Assembly (NCBI RefSeq): GCF_047511655.1
Contig: NC_133393.1
Span: 67,001 to 131,000 of the forward strand
DNA length: 64,000 bases
Origin: Castor canadensis
Taxonomy: Eukaryota; Chordata; Mammalia; Rodentia; Castoridae
Reading direction: 5' to 3'
Program-made: the position numbers and the translations under genes
The notes under the pieces: model-generated
Database searches by the model: none
Told to the model about the DNA's origin: nothing
The model's input: only the letters and a program-made list of their open reading frames with translations
Shown: positions 44,849 through 57,960 of the stretch, in pieces
How the letters are laid out: every line of letters begins with the position of its first letter
Numbering within the stretch: position 1 is the stretch's first letter

Positions 44849-47800
44849 AATCTACTTTTATCTTAATATAGACTAATATTCAGGTTGGGTTTTAATCAGA
44901 AACTCATCATCAGTTTTCCTTTTACTGCAAGTTTTACTGAGTTTTAGCTAAAACTCACTAGCTGAAAGTCCAGGGATATGAGATTAAAAATCTATTTTCC
45001 TAATATAAAAGGGTCTTTGCAACCACTTTTGAGTAAAATAGCAAACTGGATATACGAACAGCAATATGAAGGAAAGAGTTATCTTACATAATCCTCAACC
45101 CATTGTCAGGAAAGCTACAAAGCCCACTTCAAACATTCATGCTAAACATTTTCCTTTTTTCCTTCTTTGGTCTAGCAACTCATGGTTTGCTTATAAGATT
45201 CAGTCCTCACTTAAGGACTTTGTGCCACTGATTTTGATAAGGGTGACATAGCCACCAGTGCCAAAGGAATGTCAATTACACTAGGTGGTATAGCCAACTG
45301 TGAATACACCAGAGGCCATTTAAACATGGGGACTGGAAAAGCTAGAACTCTTATCTTCACAAGGTGTTTTTAGAGTCATGCTAAACACCTCATTCCTCAA
45401 TGGCAGCACTTCTTCCATTTCTGCATTGTATGCCAAGCTACTGTTTGTTACCTCTGGGACCTGACCTCATGTCTTGAGTTAGCTATTAAGTAATGCCTGT
45501 GCTAGTTTTATCAGTAGTTCTCATCTTACCAACGACGCTTTGCTTTGAAAAATGAAAACTGATGTAATGTTTTGGATTCATGAGCCAAGTGAGAAAATTT
45601 TCAAATTGATGTGTGTATGATAGAAATAGTTTCTAAAAGTTTGAGATTTTCAATGGCTTTCATGTTTCTCCCAATAGGGAGAAAAGGGTTTGATGAACTA
45701 TTCTTCTACTTCTGGTTGCAAAGTTAAAAGGGACTGTTAGTTAATGAAACCAACTGTCTAATATGAGAGCTTTGAAATACTGAAAGAAAGCAAATGGTAA
45801 GCTCTTACACAGCCAAAGCTGTATTAAGATTTCTTCAAAGGAAGCTTGGAACATTTTCAGTAAACACAACTTAAAAACTTACAAATTATGCTTTTATTCC
45901 AAATCAAATTCTAAATGTCAAATTATAAAACACAATGTGTTTTCAAATTTTTATTTGACTTAACCAGGGAAGACAAGTTTTATGATACAATTTGTCAGGT
46001 CATTATTTCACCATACCTATTTCAAGCTTATTTTGGAAATGTCTCAAACTTAAGAGGCTTTGAAAAGCAAATTTACAGTGCCATCTATGTTATCTTAATA
46101 GTTCAGGTTTCATGTTTTAAAATGCAGCTAAGTAAAATTTTCTAACAAATCAGGAAAAAGTGAAATTGATAAAAAATAATCTCCACATGTCCACAGGGAA
46201 ATAAAATTCACTTTAATGTGGAGCTGATTACCCAACCATATTTAGGCATGGAATTTAAATATATTATAAAGTTCTCAATCTGTATTTTTTTCTTTTTTAA
46301 AATGGCTTCTCACAAAAGAGGGTGTTCTGTTCCTTTTCTGGGTTACTGTTCTACTTTAAACACAGGAATAGGGAGGCATAGCAAAAGCAGCAGTGGGAGC
46401 AACTTTGAGTTAACTCTCCCACTCTCTGCTCTGTCCTTGACTTCAGACTATCAAGGGACAAATCTCTAAAGACAGTATCATCTGATTCAGTTAGCTGGAA
46501 CAAATCAGTATGAGTCAGAGTGCAGCAATTATGTTGTCTTCTTTTACTATGATGTGTTCATACATAAGCTAACAGCAAAAATAAATAAATTAGATCTGCC
46601 ATGGGACAATTAAAAGCACACTTAAACTTCTAATATTTATTCTAATCTTTTTGGCATGAATCAAAAAATATTCTTAGAAACTTTCAAGTTTCTCCAAAGT
46701 AAATTACAGAGGAAACACTGAGAACTCCTCCTTTTAACAAGTTCATGTCACAAATTTATTAATATTATAGGCACTGGCCTTCAGTCCTAGCAAGTGTTGC
46801 CTGTGGGTGAGAGTCTGTGAGCACGTTCCTGTGACTGAATATGTATTCACTCTTCCAAGAAGAAGGGATTCTACTCCACATAAACATTAAGTCACTTGAA
46901 TAAACAAGCTAATCTGCAGAGAAAAAATATTCTCTATAAAACTCTTGAAATCCTGGGAAAAGCCAGTTAACATTCATACTAGAAAAGAATTTCCTTCCCA
47001 AAAACAGTGCTGTCTGAATATAAAACATGAATCCATTTTTTGGTTTTCTGCCTTTTCTAAATTTCATGTACAAATCTACAACTGGGGCCAAGAAACTGCA
47101 ATCCATATTAAAGATAACAAGCATATTTTGGGAAAATGAAACCACAGGTAGATAATATATAAAGACTAACACTTCTTCCTTTCAAAATATTAGCTTACAT
47201 TGAAGAGGTTCAAAAGTCACATTTATTTAAAAATAAAAGACAATAAAAGTCTCATTTTAAAAATAATTTATGTTTAGTATAAGGCTGAATCAGGAAAATA
47301 AATGGAGACAAAAAATAAAACAATAGTAAAACCCCAATACCCAACATGTTACAATAGACCTACTGTCTTCAGAATGTGCAAAAACTGCTATGGTCAAATA
47401 CCACATCTGGCTGTGTCGGGAATGTATTACAAAACATAATTTCCAACTAGACACATACAGTTGTAATGTATGTAAAATACTGAAGAGTTAATGTATGTCA
47501 TTAATGCCAGAAAATGTCATGTGTCATACTGACAAAGTTTCCAATGTGACTAGTACATGAAACCAAAATTAAAGTTATTTACATGTCTCTCCAAGCAAAT
47601 TCACATTTTTACCTATGGATTAAAATTAGAACATTACATACTGTGTGTGTGAAAGGTACATTTTTCAGTAAACTCAATGTATGCAAGCACAATATAACAA
47701 AACAGTGATGGCTAGTATAAGTAAAGAAAAAAGCAATCAAATTACTTAGGCTTCTTTATTTGAATGAAAGATTATGTAAAAACTGCTTCAAAACCTGATT

Positions 47801-48065
47801 GTTTCAATGTTATATTATCCAGGTCAATTACGGGGTGAACCCAAAATCCCTATATAGCTAACATTCTACAGTTTTTTTTCCAGACTGGGGCAAAGAAATT
47901 CTGTATGTTATACCATAGACACAGAAAGTGACATTAGGTTAAAAAATTTTAATGAAACACCTAATCTTCATTTTACAAAAATGACTGTTGATGACAAAGT
48001 GACAGTCAGCATCAAAACACCTGCGCAAAATCCTGAAGACTGGCATTACAGCAGTTTATGTATAT

Positions 48066-48276
48066 TGGGCATCGGTGGCTCACACCTGTAATCCTAACTA
48101 CCTGGAAAGCTGACATCAGGAGGATCCAGATTTGAGGCCACCTAGGGCAAATAGTTCACAAGACCCCATCTCCAAAATAACAAGCAAATGGGCTGGAGGG
48201 GTGGCTCAGACAGTAGGGCCCTGCTTTTCAAATGTAAAGCCTTTAGTTCAAACTCCAGTCGGACAAAAAAAAAAAG
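48066..48276 (+). repeat. Dimeric SINE
   Basis: The ggctcacacctgtaatccta left part is followed by ggctggaggggtggctcaga and gttcaaactccagtcgg with an A tail. Confidence 0.85.
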
Positions 48277-48640
48277 AATCTTAAAGTTACATTATAACAT
48301 ACTTAAAACACTTCCAACTCTAGGTCCAAGTTTCACTCAGTGCTCCTGCTCCATTTCTCTGACCATACGTCTATGTAATTATTTTTGTAAGATTCTAGCA
48401 TATAAAAGGTCTGGCTTTTATTAAAAGGGAACTGAAAAGCACAATTAAACCATTAATTCTCTTAAGTCTAAAAACAGCAAGCTCTCTTCAGAATGAGTGA
48501 AGCAGGTGTTTTAAATGAAAACCATGAGTTAAATGGGGCAAATAAAACACTGCATTCACACAAGTGACTGGAGTACACTTTGTTATGAAGTAACTCCTGA
48601 CACCAAAAATAGGCTACTGGCTGGCATAAAAGAAGAATCT

Positions 48641-48762
48641 GCTGGGGCATCATGGTGCACACCTGTAAAATCTCAGCACTCAGGAGGCTGAGGCAGGAGG
48701 AATTGCCAAGTTCAAGGCCAGCCTCGATACATGGCAAGACCCTGTCTCAAAAATAAATACAT
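48641..48762 (+). repeat. B1-like SINE
   Basis: Reads catcatggtgcacacctgta, then caggaggctgaggcaggagg and ttcaaggccagcctcgatac, ending in an A-rich tail. Confidence 0.85.
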
Positions 48763-49758
48763 AAGTAAGAAACCCTATGGCATAAAACATTTTTTAGAGC
48801 AGCAACACCACCCCTGCCCTCCAAAAGAATGTATTTCAACACACTTGACTCTAAATTTGGTTTCATTTCATATAATCTGATAGCACTGGGAAAAGTCACT
48901 CTGACATTTACTCTCGTGAAGACATATACTACTACTATAGTATACAAATTCTAATTTATTTTTATCGTGTTGATAGAAGTTCCAACAGCAATGAAAACAC
49001 TTCATCAGGACAATCTTGTAGCTGCAAACGTCACTTCATCTGTTTTCTTCCTTTTCATATAAAAAATATGAAATAAAAAATACACTAGGGATGGGGAGTA
49101 AACTGTCAAACATGGAATCCAAAAAAAAATAATGAAAAGTGTTGGTTTAAAAAAAAAAAAAAACTAGAATTCTGAAAGATTAGAACTCACAAGAAATTGT
49201 TAAAATCACTGAAACGTATCAAAAGGAAGTACACGTTTTAACTCTACTCCATTATACACAAAATTCAGTTACTTTAGCTATCAAATTTCATTCTAAGGTC
49301 AAGTTTGATGGTTTTAAGGGGATGGTACTAAGTTGTTAATGTGCATCATTAAAAAAAAGAAATAACTTCAAAAGAAAAATAAAATTTCCATTATGACCTT
49401 CACACTTTATTACTAGTTCTTTTCCAGCCAAATAAAATTATATATAACTTACAGTCTCAAGGCAGCGTCACAATTTTCTGATTACCAAAATGGTGGGGGG
49501 TTTTGTTTGTTTTTAATCAGATGCAATGACTACACTCAACTGGTTACAACACATTCCCACATGTATGGGACTATGCTTGTTAAACGTTCTAGGATGATAT
49601 ATTTGGGGATTCAGTAGTTCCAGCTTTCTATCATTTATCCAGGATTGATGTGGGGCTTGTGGAAAAGTCTTCAAATAAATTCTTCCTATTAAAAAATGTT
49701 CTCACACTAATCCCACCCCCTCAAAAGTTTTTTTCTCTTCAATGTACACATCACTCAT

Positions 49759-49780
49759 ACACACACGCATGCACACACAC
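49759..49780 (-). repeat. GT microsatellite at the c2 splice donor
   Basis: The minus strand begins gtgtgtgtgcatgcgtgtgt directly at the exon end (49781). The intron's donor GT is the first unit of the repeat. Confidence 0.9.
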
Positions 49781-51458
49781 CTGTTGCCATGTGGTTTTTT
49801 GCAAAACCCACATTGCTTGCTGGGAGTCCACATGTATTTGCTTTCAAATGAGGAGCAGTGATCTGAACCTTCTCTTTTTACAGTAGCTATGTTGTCTGGA
49901 ATGAACAACGGTGGCTCATCCAAAGAAAAACTTCTGCTGCTTCTTCTCTGGCGAGGCTGTAGGTTCTTCTCTGGTTTCTTTTGTTTCATTTTATCCTCCT
50001 CCTTGACATACTCACTCGGCTGTTCCTGCTCTTCCTTCATATGACCAGCGGCTTTCACAACTGGTGCTGACTGCTGAGGCTTCTGGCACTGCTTCTGGCT
50101 GGGATGTGGGACATTTCCAATGTGTGCAGGGTGATGTTCACGTGCTAAGTGTTGATCCTGTGTTGTTTTCTTCAATACAGAATGGCCTTGATTTTTCACA
50201 GATTTGACTCCAGAATTGCAGCTCTGAACCTTTGGATCCTTCTCAACTTGTTTTTTCCTCACTTTGACTGGCCTGTAACAATTCTGCTGAGATTCTGCTT
50301 CATCGGCATTTCGTTTCACACCTTTGATATTAACTTTAGTTTTGTTATGAAGTCCTTCATGCTTTGCTGCAACAATTTTCCTTGGTGTTTCTGTGGGTAC
50401 ATTTTGCTTAGAATGAATTACAGGTTTTGCATGTTTGGATTTTACGTTTTTGGGCTCTAAGCTGCTTCTGTCATCCTGGAGGTCTGCTGTTTCATGAGAC
50501 TGCATTTTAATGCTTTCAGTAATATTCAACTGCTTTGAATTTTGGTCAGGCACATTACAAATAGTATTTTCTAAAACATTAGTCGCTGGTTCAAATGCAC
50601 AAGTGTCTAGCACTTCTAAGTCTGATTTATGAAACTCAGTGCTTGGTGACTGCACACTGTGGGACTCCGAGTCTTCACAACAACCCAATGGCTCCACTGT
50701 GCTTCTCTGAAGGGAGTTCTCGGTTTCATCAACACCACCCATAGTGTTCTTCAATTGCAAATGACATTCAGCCACTTCATCCACTGAGCTAGACAAACCT
50801 GCATTATCTGAATGTGTACAAGCAGCATCACCAGAAATATCAGAAGCTTCGGGTTCCTTAATAATTCGGTCATCTTCATGGGATAATTTTACAATCTCCT
50901 TTGATTCTTGTTCAAGTTTTCCCTCTGCCTGCCTTTCTTCAATAGCCTCACCTATTTTAGTTGAAATGGAATCATTCTGTTCATCTTCCTCTTTGTCTGA
51001 AAACTTAAATAGCGGGCTACTAACAGTCTCAATTGTACATTCCATCAGAGCTTCATTTTTCTTCTCTTCAGTACTAACACAAGTCTCTGAAAGAAGTGGA
51101 CAATTTAACTCGTGAGATGGCACATGTGCTTGTCTCTGACTGCTACACCTATGATCGGAGTCTAATCCAGCTTCATCATTCATTTCATGGGAGGGTGACA
51201 CTGAAGAATGACTTGAAGACACTGATACTTCTGGTGCCCCTTCAATTTGCTCAGTGTGGCGGCTGCTCCTTCTGTTCTCCTTATGGTACTCGGATTTCAA
51301 TGTCATGCCAACTTCTTCTTTAAGCTGACACCGTTCTGGTTGTCTCACTCCTACTTTAGGGGCAGATGCAATCTTCCCGGATGCTTTCTTTGTGCTACTT
51401 AAAGGGGCTGCACTGGAACGCTTAGCAATAGTGCTCTGTCGCAGACTTCTCACTTGTT
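49781..51458 (-). CDS. PHF3: PHF3 large coding exon c2 (disordered region, start of PHD finger)
   Basis: This 1,678-bp exon encodes about 559 residues, from EQVRSLRQSTIAKRS to QCGFCKKPHGN. Most of it is low-complexity and rich in Ser, Glu, Lys and Asn, with no recognisable fold, which suggests a long disordered linker. Near the end come a basic stretch (QPRQRRSSRSFSLDEPP) and IPDNIATVKREGSDH. The last 11 codons supply the first zinc-binding pair of the PHD finger (C-x2-C, first Cys codon 49810-49812). The acceptor is ttacaatag before AACAAG. The donor is GCAACAG followed by gtgtgtgtgc and lies inside a GT repeat. Compared with human PHF3 as I remember it, two short in-frame stretches seem to be absent, near 50140 and near 50460. 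The reading frame is intact. Confidence 0.96.
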
Positions 51459-51952
51459 CTATTGTAAGGAAAAAAATAAACAGAAGTGATCATTTCAACA
51501 AAAAGGTACTGTACTTGTGATGATCTATAGATATATAAACCTATATATATATATATTCATATATAAATACAATTTAGCACATGTCTATTTTATACTTATC
51601 GAAACTCTTTTAAATTCTGGCATGGAGAACCTCTATTAAATTGAGATTGGTATTATAAACTTATTACAAGAAATGTTTTCATCAAGTCTCTTCTCCATAA
51701 GAAGGTAGAAGTCAAAATGAGTAAAATGAGCCTTAATCATTAATGCTTATGAAGAAAGATCATCATACATTTTCAAACATTAAGTATTTGTAAATTATAC
51801 GAAACCAAGAAAGTTCAAATGACAATAAACTCAAGTAAAACTGCCTATCACACACAGGAGCTGGGTATTTCAAGAAATAACCTCAAAAGATCTCTAATTC
51901 CTTTTTCAATATATTTCTGTTACATTACCATTTTATCATTCAAACTAATTTT

Positions 51953-52235
51953 TTTGGGGGGGGCGGTACTGGGGACTCTACCACTTGAGTCAGAGTCACT
52001 CTACCAGCCATTTTTGTGTTGGTTATTTTTGAGTTTATGCCTGGGCAAATGTGAACCTTGATCCTATTTGTGCTTCACTGTGTAGACAGAATGACAGGCA
52101 CATGTCACTGCACCCAGTCATTGGTTGAGATGGAGTGTCACAAACTTTTTGTCCAGGCTGGCCCTGGAACTATAATCCTCTTGATCTCTGCCTGCCAAGA
52201 AGTAGGATTACAGGCTTGAGTCAACACACCTGGCC
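51953..52235 (-). repeat. Dimeric SINE, minus
   Basis: The reverse ID part (ggcggtactggggactctac and accagcc) is followed by reverse Alu/B1-like parts (tccaggctggccctggaact and gattacaggcttgagtcaac). Confidence 0.75.
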
Positions 52236-52418
52236 CATACTCGGGTCTGAACTCAGGGCCTATACCTTAAGCTACTCTGCCAGCCCTTTTTTGTGATGGA
52301 TCTTTCCAAGATAGGGTCTGGCAGACTCTGCCAGCCAGGGCTGGCTTTGAACTGTGATCCTCCTCATCTCTGCCTCCTGAGTAGCTATGATTATAGGTGT
52401 CAACCGCTGCCACCCAGC
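52236..52418 (-). repeat. Second SINE, minus
   Basis: Reads tcgggtctgaactcagggcc, then ctactctgccagccc and atctctgcctcctgagtagc. It abuts the previous SINE. Confidence 0.75.
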
Positions 52419-52985
52419 TTATTCTTAAGAAAGAAATGTGTATATCAGTACCACAAACACACCAAAAAATTTACAATTGCATTATAATAGAAAATAAGGA
52501 AAGTACAAAAAATTTTACAGAGCTTCCCACCTTTAACAATGTTGCTAAAAAATCTTCAAAGAGAAGGAGAAACACAAAATGCAAACTGGAAAGAGAACTA
52601 AAAATTTCACTAAGCAGAAAAAAATCCACAAATTAAAACTCAAAACATGAAACTACTTGCAAGGTTGTGCCATCCACCAATACCTCTAATTAAGTCCACA
52701 TGGACACACCAGTTTTCTAAGTCACAGAACCTACTGTGCTCTAGTATTTTCAGTAGTTCCCTACTTTGTCATTTATAATAGGACTATGAGAATCTTTAAG
52801 GTGGAGTGTGTCCTTGCCTGAAGCAATCCCAGGTAATGCTCAAGACCCTAATTTAAAGTTATTAGTAGCACTCTTTCACTCTCTATTTTTACCAGTTTGT
52901 AAAATGAATTTAATCCTGGGAACCCCTTCTAATTTCCCGAGGACTCAGGCACAATCTCTGGACAGTAGGAAAGTACTTCTTTGCT

Positions 52986-53060
52986 TCTGGTATGGGGGTT
53001 TCTCAGGACCTCATGCTTGCTAGGCAGGCACACTACCACTTGAGCCACTCCACCAGTCCA
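52986..53060 (-). repeat. ID-like SINE, minus
   Basis: Reads catgcttgctaggcaggcac, then taccacttgagccactccac. The B-box region is eroded. Confidence 0.8.
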
Positions 53061-55064
53061 AAAGTATAATTTTTTAAAATTATTTAATGGATTATGAACT
53101 ATTTATTGCAGGCTAGGGTACATATTTTTTAAATAATTAAAACTTGAATGAAGTTTTATTTCAATATTTAGATGATTTTTAAAACTTTGAACTCTATTCA
53201 TCTTGAAATTGAGTAATTTTTAGCATCCATTACTCACTAATAAATGAAGAACTTTTAATACCTACTTGGAGCCTAAAAAGAAGAAAGGAATAGCAGTCAA
53301 CTGTGAATATGTCCTAATAAAATACTATTATTTGCTAATATTAAGCAATTTACTCAGCAAAAGATAAAGTCACTTTTTCTCCTCTAAATAAAAACTCCCT
53401 TAGTTTGAAGCCTGGCTCTATGGGCAAAAATTTGTTATTTTTCTACAATGCTCATTCTACTCATTTCTCAAAGTCTTAAGTGTACATGTGCCAAATAAGT
53501 GATTTTTAAAACTGATTAAAAATATAAATCAAGAAATGAGACAAATACATGCAACTAAGCTTACTCATTATTCATTCCTCAAAACCCCACTAATAGCTAC
53601 TTTAAACAGATTTCATTTGAAAAGAAATGAACCCAAAAGAAAAGGAAGAACAAAAGAAGAAAACAGCAACAAATTTTTGAAAGCCAGACAAGAGAGGTTT
53701 AAGAAGTAACTGATGTAATAAACCCAACAGCAGGATTGGCAAAAACCAAAACCATTAACACTAGCCCAAAACTGGCTGTACCTCCAGAGAAAGTAAAGAG
53801 GGTTTCTACGGTGAGGAACTATGAAAGGAGTTTTAAACATTTTTTAAAGACTTGTATGTCTTAATAAGGTTTTATCTATTGCACAGATAAAAACAGAATG
53901 CTACCAAAAGTGCCATCACCAAAACAAAACAAAAGTACATTTGGAAACTGGAAGTACAAACCCTGATGGAAAAGTTTGAGAATAATCAACGAGTTAAAAA
54001 GCCAAAAAGGTAAGAGAGTAGGCAAAATGAAGCAAATGGATGGGCCAGCCTCTGCCATCTGACACTTGGATGAGACGAGTTATAGAAAGAAAGAGTTAAG
54101 AAAATTCACTGTGAAATAGTTCAAAAATTTTCCCAGAATTAAAGACGTTTTCAAACTAAAGGTTCTAATGAATAACTCAATATGTAAATATATACCTAAC
54201 ACCAAGATATATTTTCATGAAATATCAAAACACAAGAGCTTAAGATGAAAGTATCAAAAACAAACAAACAAAAAAAGAGTAATTTTCTCCTAACACTTAA
54301 GTTAGAAAATGGAGCAACACCTTCAAATTTCCAAAGAAAAGTGATTTCCAACCTTGAATCCTATGTCCAACCAAACCATGGTTCTATTCAATGTTAAAAC
54401 AGATTCAATACATTTACAGACACACAAGGTTTACCAAGTTTATCTCTGTGCTCCCTTTTTTCACAAAACTCCTGGAAGAGGTGTATCACAAAATGAATCA
54501 GTTCAACCAAAACAGATTCTTCAGGAGAATGGTAAAGAGAGAGCCCAGAGTAAGAGCTTCCTGTCATACTTTCAGGACTAACACCAGTGCACATAGATGC
54601 AGACCAGTACACACTAAGAGAAACTTCAATAAAATGAAAATGGCAGAATACCTAATACGTACAAATTTCTTTAAGGAAGATTCAGACAAACAGCAGAGTA
54701 GTTGGGGTGCAATTGCTGGTATGTCCAGAGTAAACTAAGCAAATGAAAAATAAAATCAATCAACTCTGAAAGATAAAAACTTATACAGGAAAAATAACCA
54801 TAGTTTATTAACTGTATCACCTGAAGTAGGAAGTCAACAGATAAATACCTAAGTCAGAATAATCAAAAGGTAGCAATATTGTTGTGTATACATATGTATG
54901 TTAGATATACATGTATATATGTATATATGCATATTAGAGATATGACAATAAGTAACAAAAATAAACAAAACCAACAGAACAAGTTAATAGCAGTTTCCTT
55001 TGGGGATGCAGAAATGAATACAGGGATCGTGGGTACTAAAACACATAAAAAATTGAAATAAACT

Positions 55065-55262
55065 AGGCACTGTGGTTCACAACTCAGGAAGCAGATGCAC
55101 CTGTCAAATAGAAGGACCACAGTCCGGGCCAGCCTAGGCATAAAAATAAGACCCTGTTCAAATAACTAAAGCAAAAGGGCTGGTGGCATGTTCAAGTGAT
55201 GGAGCCACTACCTAGCAGGCACAATGCCCTCAGTTCAAACCCCAGCACTGAAAAAAAAAAAA
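55065..55262 (+). repeat. Dimeric SINE
   Basis: An eroded left part (ggcactgtggttcacaactc) is followed by the ID-like ggctggtggcatgttcaagt, ending gttcaaaccccagcactg and an A tail. Confidence 0.85.
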
Positions 55263-55400
55263 TTATGTAATTTCAAAATTTGATTACCAAACTGCTTATT
55301 TAACAAACATTTAAAAAATGATCTGTGTTCAGCAGGTTTACAACCTAACACACCTGTACTTATAGCTGATTTCCTAGCTGGAGGTTTTTGGAAGGATTAC

Positions 55401-55562
55401 CTTGTGCCATTAAACGAGGAGATTTTCTTGGTGATCTCACTGAATTGTCTTCTACTTTTTCCCTCAAATTTCTGTTAGGTAAAATCAATTCTTCTTCATC
55501 AATGGTATCATTGCCACTTTCTTTAACAACTCCTTCATCCATAATATCGTCAAGACCAACAA
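55401..55562 (-). CDS. PHF3: PHF3 coding exon c1 (second coding exon of the gene)
   Basis: This exon encodes about 53 residues. They run from GLDDIMDEG, through an acidic DTIDEEELILP stretch, to SPRKSPRLMAQ. The acceptor is ctttttctag before TTGTTGG, so the first two bases complete a valine codon begun in an upstream exon. The donor is CACAAG followed by gtaatcc. The last base G joins AA of the next exon to give Glu. No long minus-strand frame upstream in the window carries the expected N-terminus, so the initiating exon lies beyond 64000. The ATG at 55542 is internal in the known protein and is not the start. Confidence 0.93.
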
Positions 55563-56063
55563 CTAGAAAAAGACAAAAACGACAAAAAAAATTAACTTTA
55601 AAAATATTGGGGATGTTAAGAATTTAAAGGTAGTACAGAAAAAAATTGTGGGAGTTTTGATGTAACACTTCATAGTCATAAAAGTCTAGGTCTGTTCCTA
55701 CTTAGCTCCCTCAGCAATCTAGTCCGACAACCTCCTATCTACTGAGGCAACCAATCAAAGAAAGGATGAGTTATAATCTTCCCTGATTTGACCACAACTC
55801 AACTATGACTTCACTTATCATTTGATATCCTCTTGAGAATGCCATAGGCAACTATACTTGGAACGCTCAATTAGCCCAACTGTGCTTAAAGTTGTACAAA
55901 GAGTTCCATGCCATGAAAGCTTATGATTCTAGGTTCATTCCAGAACCAACTATTCCAATTCTAACTGTGATCCTAAGTAGAGATTTAATGCTGCATGTGC
56001 AATAAAGATGTACTTCTGAGTGGTGAGAAGAAGAGAAGAAAAAGGAGGAGAAAATAGTAGTGG

Positions 56064-56085
56064 TAGCAGCAGCAGCAGCAGCAGC
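56064..56085 (+). repeat. (GCA)n microsatellite
   Basis: Seven GCA units lie within a wider purine-rich stretch. It is intronic and non-coding. Confidence 0.9.
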
Positions 56086-56435
56086 ATCAAGCACAGTGGT
56101 GGGGGTAGAGGAGGAAGAGGAGAGGGGAAAAAAAAACACAGAGAAAGAAAAAAATGGAAAAACATAACTTTACTTTTCCCCAAATGGTGGGGGCAAACAG
56201 AAGATAATGTACCTATAAAATTAAATTCCTTTCTCCTGATCAAAAAAGACATAACTGACGAGAGAAAGAATGAGAAAGGACTGTGAAACACTGAAAACAT
56301 TAACACCGTCTTCACATTGTCATCAGGGTTTTTTCTATGTATATAACAAATGCCACTTAACTACCCAATACGTGTAAATAATTCTAAACGTATACTTGTA
56401 TGAAATCTTGTACAAAGAATGTTATTTAGATCAAA

Positions 56436-56640
56436 AGGTCTGGATTCAAATCCCTACTAGAATATTTAAATTAAAGTTGATTAAGTCACTTAACCTATCA
56501 GTTTTCTTTATCTTTAAAATGAGAATTTAATACTTGCCCTACCTACCTCACAGGGGTGTTGTGAGAATCAAGTGGGATGATATATGAGAACTCACTCTGT
56601 AAACCTTAGAGTACTACGCAAATGTTAATTATCTTCATCC
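56436..56640 (+). repeat. MIR SINE
   Basis: Reads ggtctggattcaaatcccta, then taagtcacttaacctatcag, aaaatgagaatttaata and gttgtgagaatcaagtggga, which is the classic MIR order. Confidence 0.85.
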
Positions 56641-56917
56641 TAGGGGTTAGAACGACCCTCAAGAAGTTATCTAGTCCTCATTTTTTTATCCAAGGAGAAC
56701 TTCATTTAAAAGAGCTCAATAAGTTAGTGGTCTACCCTAAAATTTAAAGAGAACAAAATTCTGTATAAATACTTTCAAATGGCACAATCTTTCTGAAGAG
56801 CAATGTTCATACCCTTTGACCAAGATAAAAGAAAAAAAAAAAAACAGAGGAAAGAATGGATTGCAAAGAAAATACTGGCCAGAAAACTTAAATCTGATCC
56901 ATGTTAGAAATAATCAT

Positions 56918-57370
56918 TCAGGTGTAGATGGCTCACACCTATAATCCTAGCTTCTGGGAGACTGAGATCTGGAAGATCAAGGTTCAAGGCAGCAGGGGCA
57001 AAAAGTTTGCAAGACCCCATCTCCATCTCAACCAACAGCTGGGCACGGTGGCATGTGCCTGTCATCACAAGCTACATAGGAAGCTGAGCGCTAGAAGATC
57101 ACAGTTCCAGACCAACCAGAGCAACAAAGTTTGCAAGAACTTATCTTGATGGGAAAAAAAAAATGCTGAGTGTGATGGTTGTGTAGCTGTCATCTCAGGG
57201 ATGGTGGGGAAGCTTAAAATAGGAAAATTGCAGCATAAGCAAAAAGCAAGACCCTATCTCCCAAAATAATCAGAGCAAAAAAGGGATGGAGACATAGCTC
57301 AAGCGGTCAGAGCACCTGCCCTACAACTGCAGAACCCTAAGTTGAAAATCCCCAGGACTACCAACCAAAA
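56918..57370 (+). repeat. Composite SINE array
   Basis: Three Alu/B1-like units (ggctcacacctataatccta, then ggcacggtggcatgtgcctg, then gtgatggttgtgtagctgtc) are followed by an ID-like end (gacatagctcaagcggtcag). Confidence 0.8.
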
Positions 57371-57913
57371 AGCGGGTGGGGGGGATGGAAATCAAACAAA
57401 TGAAATGCACATCCATGTGCATTCAGATAGCAACAGCTAGGGAAAAGATTGGCAGGAAACAGATGAAAATTATTAACAATTTTAAATAGCAATTTTTTTC
57501 TGTAAGATAAAGAATTTGCCTTTCTTCTATTTTTCCCAATGTTCTGCTATGAGCATGTATTACTTTCAGAAACAGCCTGTGATTTTAACCACCATGCTAT
57601 ACACTAAAGCTTAGAGGAGAACATGTTCTAGAAAAGTTAATCAGGATGTACCTGAAATAAAACTGGGGTAGAATCAGGTGAAAAGTCTAGTTAGGCTACT
57701 CCACCATGAAGAAAAACTTATATTGCCACACATTCAAATTCTCAAAAAAAAAAAAAATTGGCATTAGTAATATTAAGACTACTTTTTATCTCAACTCTAC
57801 ATGAAAGCTTATAAATACATGCAATACAAAAATGTCTAAAAATGCACAGAAAAAACAGACTGTGATCCATGAGTATCTCTAGTATAAGGTGCACAAATGT
57901 TGTTATTGTGGTT

Positions 57914-57914
57914 C

Positions 57915-57946
<32 letters not shown>

Positions 57947-57960
57947 TTATTTATTTATTT
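57914..57960. repeat. (CTAT)n then (TTTA)n microsatellite
   Basis: About eight CTAT units run into TTTA units. They form the 3' tail side of the reverse SINE that follows. Confidence 0.95.

Larger units (their letters stand above)
44240..49780 (-). other. PHF3 intron between c2 and c3, contents
   Basis: This 5.5-kb intron carries an ID fragment (44785-44848), a dimeric SINE (48066-48276), a B1-like SINE (48641-48762) and the GT repeat at its start (49759-49780). The long stretch 44850-48060 is almost free of recognisable recent repeats. I see no gene in it. Confidence 0.7.
51459..55400 (-). other. PHF3 intron between c1 and c2, contents
   Basis: SINEs lie at 51953-52235, 52236-52418, 52986-53060 and 55065-55262, with short AT repeats near 51543 and 54890. 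The stretch 53065-55060 is AT-rich. Parts of it (about 53850-54780) read like degenerate old repeat sequence that I cannot assign. No gene is seen. Confidence 0.7.

Noticed and set aside
56020-56315. Frames with poly-Ser or poly-Leu runs
   Set aside because: They come from the GCA repeat and purine-rich low-complexity DNA in an intron.
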